Shown: piece after piece, positions 59,501-64,000 of the stretch
How the letters are laid out: every line of letters begins with the position of its first letter
How positions within the stretch are numbered: the stretch's first letter is position 1
From: Gyromitra esculenta
Lineage: Eukaryota; Ascomycota; Pezizomycetes; Pezizales; Discinaceae
Reading direction: 5' to 3'
Assembly (NCBI GenBank): GCA_038503075.1
Contig: JBCAML010000007.1
Location: forward strand, 62,001-126,000
Length of the DNA stretch: 64,000 nucleotides
Position numbers and translations under genes: made by a program
Notes under the pieces: model-generated
What the model was told of the DNA's origin: nothing
Seen by the model: only the letters and a program-made list of their open reading frames with translations
Database searches by the model: none

Positions 59501-61479
59501 TAGGATCCCTTCGAAACAACGCTTCGCTGGCTGGAATGCTTGGGCTGAGCAACCCACAACTGTACGGGATTCCCCAACTTACTCAGCTAGTACGATACGA
59601 AATATCTTTTTTTTAAAAAAAGGAATTGGTGTTTAGGCCAGGCACGTATACAATGGCCAACTGTCGTATCTGCAACTCGACTATGTGTAGTGCAGTTCGT
59701 TATCCAAGAATTACCGGAATCAGGTGCTGAAAAACACTCAGTCCTCCAGAAATACGGGCAGTCCAGTTAGCTGGAGTATAAATGAGAGGGGCATGCGCAT
59801 ATGGCGTAGATTCTGCGTTTTTTTTTTTTTTTTGTCGATATCAAAATATTTGGAATCTTCTTCGCCGGTTGGGGAAACCCGTGGAGAGATCCGACTTGAA
59901 CGCACACATGCCAGCACTGAAGTTGGGGCCCGGACGATATAGCAATAGTTTCTCCAGGCTGAATTCTGGTTTGTGAATCGACTATAAACTCCGTATAGCA
60001 GAGCATTTCACTAACTTTGTCGGCCAGCGAGTTCAAAACTCTGTTTCGGATCGTGGCCTTGCCTTAGACTAAGGCGGACAACTACGAGACAGAACAGCTA
60101 CTGAATTGAATCAGAATCTCCAACCAGCCCACGTGCAAAGGGAATTTCCATACCTGAAAACGTTGTTGCGATGGCATGGCTCAAGGGTCTCTGGAGGGCT
60201 ATAGCTAGGTTTGCCTTGTGACCAAGATAATGCCTGATGCACCGGACTGGGATATGGCCTAACGGATTGAAAACTTTGCTAGCACTTGCACGTACGTGAC
60301 AATACGAAACTGGTAACAGCGCAGCAGGTGAAGCTAGGATTGCGGTGAAGGCGTCGAAGAGGGGGGGGTTCGAGTTCTTGTGTTCGGTCTCTTGCCATTT
60401 TTACCACAGCACTGAGTAAAGCTCGGCAAGGTGGACGATCGTTGAATCAATTGCCACCAAGAGTGCGACATTAGGTGGAGTGCTAAAACGGCTTGGGGGT
60501 GCCATAAAGAGAAAAATCAACCATGCAAGCGCAAGATGGCCAATCGATGTGGTGGGTGAAGGAACATCAAGAACTAGTAATTGGACGTTCTGTATGTCCT
60601 GACTAAGTGCGCATTTCACATACTAATTTTTAAGCCAGTTAGCTAACGGCAACCAACCTAAGGCAGTTATTCTTTAGCATAGAATTTGTATCTCAAGCAT
60701 TGACCGCCTCGAGCAAACCTTACAATTGTAGGTTGGTAACAAATGGACAGCTACCTTACGTATGTCAACCTGATTCCATGACTTTTAATTGCTTTAATAG
60801 CGCAGCAACTGGTACTGATGAACGGAATCTGCTAGTAATAGTAGAGTAGATTAGCCAGTAAGTTCCAAGTAACTACCCGAGCCATAAACTTCGATGCGTT
60901 AGTTGCAACCGATAGCCTCTTTGGGATCATGGCTATGCAGACTCGCGTTGAGATACCATGAGAGTGATCGTGGCAAGCTCTAAGTTACTGGCGGGAGAGC
61001 TTGTGGGCTTATAGAGCTTGCCGAGCTGGGTATCTAAGCCGAAAACTAACACTCGGTTTCTCATAACGTTTTTGAAATGGACCACGTCCGCATACCATAC
61101 AAACCGCCCTGAATTCTACTTATTCTATATGGGATGCAGAGATACTCCATTCCAAAGACATCATGAGAATACGAGTAAACGTCAACCAAAAAAACATGAT
61201 TTTGCTGTATAATGAAACTCTAAGAAGGCTGAAAATTTTCGGCAACCAAGACCTTAACACTCATTACTGCAAGTGAGTTCATGTAGGCCCGATACTAGCT
61301 ATCGTTATCCAATTCCCGTGAACCGAAGAATTTGAGTCCTCATATCTAATGCCACGGTGGCCATGGAGCCTTATATGCGTGCATGTAGTAGCATAGAAGA
61401 CCGCCGTGAGTTATCTATCTCAGACGCACAAGCAATCAAGATATGCATAAACTTACGCAACGCATGCTAAGGTAACCTA
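56587..61479. other. 4.9-kb gene-poor DNA
   Basis: Only short frames without recognisable content on either strand. A 17-nt poly-T run stands at about 59818-59834. Confidence 0.55.
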
Positions 61480-61616
61480 CAGCGTACGGCAAAAACGATC
61501 GAGAAACGTGAGACTTTGGGCTAGGGCTGCTATTGGCTCCCCAGAGTCTTGGATCGGCCACACCAGAACCCAGTTAACAGACCCCGGTCTTCTGGATATT
61601 TTTCCGCCATACGCTG
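61480..61616. mobile_element. MITE family B, copy 2 (137 bp, TA-flanked)
   Basis: Starts CAGCGTACGGCAAAAACGAT, ends CCGCCATACGCTG, TA on both sides (61478-79 and 61617-18). Over most of its length it matches copy 1 at 25807-25963 but lacks about 20 bp inside. Confidence 0.84.
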
Positions 61617-61618
61617 TA

Positions 61619-62849
61619 AACACAGGACCTCTCGAGAAAGGAGTTTGATCCAGGACGCTTAGGAAAATCGGTCTGAACTCCGGCGAAAACCACATGAGCT
61701 GATCTTATTGCTAGCTTGTCTTCTGATCTTGGGGAAAAATCTGCAGGGGGTAAGCAGTGAAAAGCTTTTTCTAGGCTTGGCAGTAAATGAGGCGATACAG
61801 ATCTCGAAATTTATGATCGGATAACAAGAGTTGGCCTCTTAACTCTTCCAAGCCAGCGAGGAAGGCCTGGGGGTGGTGGGCAATCTATTCTGAAATGACC
61901 ATTGTCGGTTCACGATAAGGCTTTTATCATAAATTTATATTTAAAACCTAAGTATTTATTTAGCCACATAAGGCGTATTAATCCACACCAATAATACCAA
62001 TAATCGTTTTGGCTGGTTGAATTTCTGGCGATTAAGTGCAGCCAGCTACTGACTTAGTAACCTCTTATCAGACGTGTCAGAATTTAGCACGCTAACGGAA
62101 TGTAGCAAGTGTCGCATGCTCAACATCGGGTGCTGCGGGTTCAATAGGTCGGGACCCGCGCCGAGACGTAACTCTAACATACATGATCCTTTCGTGATGC
62201 CTACTCCAAGAACTGCATGACAGGGCTTATGAGTTTCATAGCTGAAGAGCAGTATAACGACGTACTTACGTAAAGAAAATAGTAAGGAGCGTTCTCTCGG
62301 ATTATTGTAGTCGGGTGGGGTATAGATATATGTACCTATGTCTTGGCAATGGTTAAGATCTCTATAATATGCTGGCTACCCAGTGTTTGCAGTCACGACG
62401 ATTAAATTCTGCCCATAGAAACGAAACTTCTTTAGCGCTCTACAAAAAAAGAATATCGATATTAGAGACTTTGAGCTTTTGAGCCAGCCCTGGTTTTTTT
62501 TATCAATCGGAAGCTGATCTGCACCATTCAAATTTCTAGAAATCGGGGCTAGACCCGTTTGCGCAAAGTTTCTGCTATTTTTCATGGCCTAGCGTGGCAA
62601 ACACAACAATAGGAACCTCGTCAAAACTCCACCAAATCTCTGAAGAAAAAAAATCAAGAGAAGTCTAAAATATTAATATTGGCTCTGTAGATCTCCTATA
62701 TAGTCTGGCTAAAAAAAATTCTAGGCCACTTTGGTGGTGAAAATACGAAAAAAGCGCTTTGGTTAGATGTGGCTTGACATTGTTCAAAACGCCAAGCCTC
62801 GGCTATTGAATTGTGACTTCTTATCAAGTGGATGCATTTTTCACAACTA
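61619..62849. other. intergenic, no gene seen
   Basis: AT-rich DNA with poly-A and poly-T runs; a small GC-rich hairpin (GCGGGTTC...GACCCGC) near 62138. Confidence 0.5.
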
Positions 62850-63019
62850 CAGTGCCAAAAAGGGGGATGTGATTGGTACAGCATTTTTACGGTATTCTAA
62901 AAAATGCTAGATTAATTCTAGATTGCTACGGGATTTGTCAGCAAATGCAGCAGCGCTCCAGAATTAATCTGGCATTTTCTAAAAATACGGTAGTGGATCC
63001 ACCCCATTTTTTGGTACTG
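62850..63019. mobile_element. MITE family E (170 bp, TA-flanked)
   Basis: Left end CAGTGCCAAAAAGGGGG, right end the complement of CAGTACCAAAAAATGGGG, TA outside (62848-49 and 63020-21). The inner parts of the arms pair strongly (ATGCTAGATTAATTCTAG at about 62904 with the complement of ATGCCAGATTAATTCTGG), so almost the whole element folds into one hairpin with a loop of about 25 nt. Confidence 0.82.
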
Positions 63020-63202
63020 TACTCCGTGAATTTTGAAGCAGCTATGTGCCCAAAACATATATATTGGTTCTTAATATTCTTCCTATTGTTGATTTTCCAC
63101 ATAATACCGACAAAGTTTCTGTGGGCTTTCCATTTTTCGAAAAAAGCCAATTGTGGTGGTTGCCATGTTGGGCAACAAGCAGGCTTATGACCACGAACAA
63201 TA

Positions 63203-63358
63203 GACGTCTCCACGGTCCACCCGGACACCCCTCACCCGGATAGATGATGATCGGTCAATACTTGGTAGAGAACCCCTGCTTGAGCAGCAAGGAAGCCGGT
63301 TGCAACGCTAGAATCTTTCCTATTCCCGTTAACTGTCCGGGTGGACCGTGAAGGCGTC
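63203..63358. mobile_element. MITE family D (156 bp, TA-flanked)
   Basis: TA at 63201-02 and 63359-60. Arms read GACGTCTCCACGGTCCACCC and GACGCCTTCACGGTCCACCC, both followed by GGACA. It lies 183 bp from family E. Its ends start GACG rather than CAG. Confidence 0.78.
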
Positions 63359-63360
63359 TA

Positions 63361-63790
63361 TCAGTATCTGCATAACTAAGAATATCAAACCTTTTTGGTA
63401 GCACACGTAGAAAGGTTCGCCACCCAATATGAGAGGATTGTCACTTAGCAGGGTGGCTGGAGACCGGTATGTAGGATCCTGGTCTGATCTATCGCACAGC
63501 TGCCAACTTGGTCATGGAACGTCTTATACAACTCTTTAAATATCTTAATTGTTCGCCTACGAATATAATAATCGTCACCATCGGACTAGCAACTGCTATA
63601 CTCATGTCGCCATATTTCCCTGATATCCTCCTCCAAGCTACATGTATGTCTGGAGAAATTCCCACCAGACGTGAAAAATTGGGAGATTAATGTAATGTAT
63701 CCAATAATCCAGCAATATCGGTGATTAACTATAAAATAAATCTAACTTAAGGCTTCCCATTATTAGATCATTTTATTTCCAGAGCGTTAT
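63361..63790. other. intergenic, no gene seen
   Basis: Downstream flank of the partial gene that leaves the window. A 60-codon frame (63508-63690) is too short to support. Confidence 0.45.
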
Positions 63791-64000
63791 TCACAATTGT
63801 TCATCCATGGGGAACTTCCCGAATCGCTCCTGAGACTCAGCCATTTTGTCTTTTGAGCTAGATGATGGACCCCAGGTCATATGTTTGACCTTTTGTGCTG
63901 CAAGCTTTGCTTCGCACTTTTCACAGGCGAGGTCCTGGCACTTTTTGATTCCCGTCATTAGAGCTGCAGCACCAGTATCAGCTTCAACGCGACCTTTCCG
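63791..64000 (-). CDS. 3' end of an unknown gene, cut by the window edge
   Basis: An open minus-strand frame of 69 codons runs from the window edge to a TGA at 63791-63793. The residues look protein-like: TGAAALMTGIKKCQDLACEK, then CEAKLAAQKVKH and MTWGPSSSSKD, ending in FGKFPMDEQL. The spacing CQDLACEKC could bind a metal or form disulphides, but no domain is recognised. The gene continues beyond base 64000. Confidence 0.6.
   Translation of the reverse strand, partial: RKGRVEADTGAAALMTGIKKCQDLACEKCEAKLAAQKVKHMTWGPSSSSKDKMAESQERFGKFPMDEQL

Noticed and set aside
1..64000. CRISPR array, bacterial operons or ribosome binding sites
   Set aside because: None expected or seen; the genes have spliceosomal introns and fungal domain content.

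Overview
This window comes from a filamentous ascomycete (Pezizomycotina) nuclear genome. Genes carry short introns (54-95 nt, GT...AG, CTAAC/CTAAT-like branch sites). The families present are fungal: a GH71 alpha-1,3-glucanase, a LaeA-like methyltransferase, a large membrane-anchored ankyrin protein, a fungal CorA-like protein and two short-chain dehydrogenases. The genome is gene-poor and full of transposon debris, with an island of about 10 genes or gene remains in long intergenic tracts. All exon models were read by hand from the sequence; nothing was searched or computed.

Layout. 1-3700: chromodomain-type Ty3/gypsy element with broken protease-RT-RNase H but an open integrase frame. 4981-5929 (-): intact 247-aa SDR in four exons. 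7878-9406 (-): intact, secreted 420-aa GH71 glucanase in five exons. 9.4-14.7 kb: intergenic, with one doubtful ORF and a decayed MITE. 14.7-20.05 kb (+): a complete but dead ankyrin gene with nonsense codons and frameshifts. 20-29.7 kb: repeat-rich, with MITEs, two tiny LINE-tail insertions, a 545-bp inverted-repeat element and a methyltransferase gene (-). 29718-30814 (-): intact 340-aa SDR. 32131-34076 (-): CorA-like membrane protein with a single frameshift. 37.3-39.4 kb: three small genes. 40561-40742: tRNA-like cloverleaf interrupted by about 115 nt. 41693-45079 (+): 1110-aa Pro/Ser-rich protein with an F-box-like C-terminal part. 45-64 kb: two deserts with one disordered-protein gene (55855-56586, -), more MITEs, a large inverted repeat, and the 3' end of a gene leaving the window (63791-64000, -).

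The genes do not form a pathway or cluster; each looks like an independent unit. The strongest unexplained signal is in the non-coding DNA: at least five unrelated families of 137-176 bp inverted-repeat elements, flanked by TA and starting with CAG, plus two insertions of only 33 and 56 bp that end in (ACTT)n and sit in perfect target-site duplications. Telomere-like 9-mers and the palindrome TACATGTA are also clearly over-represented.
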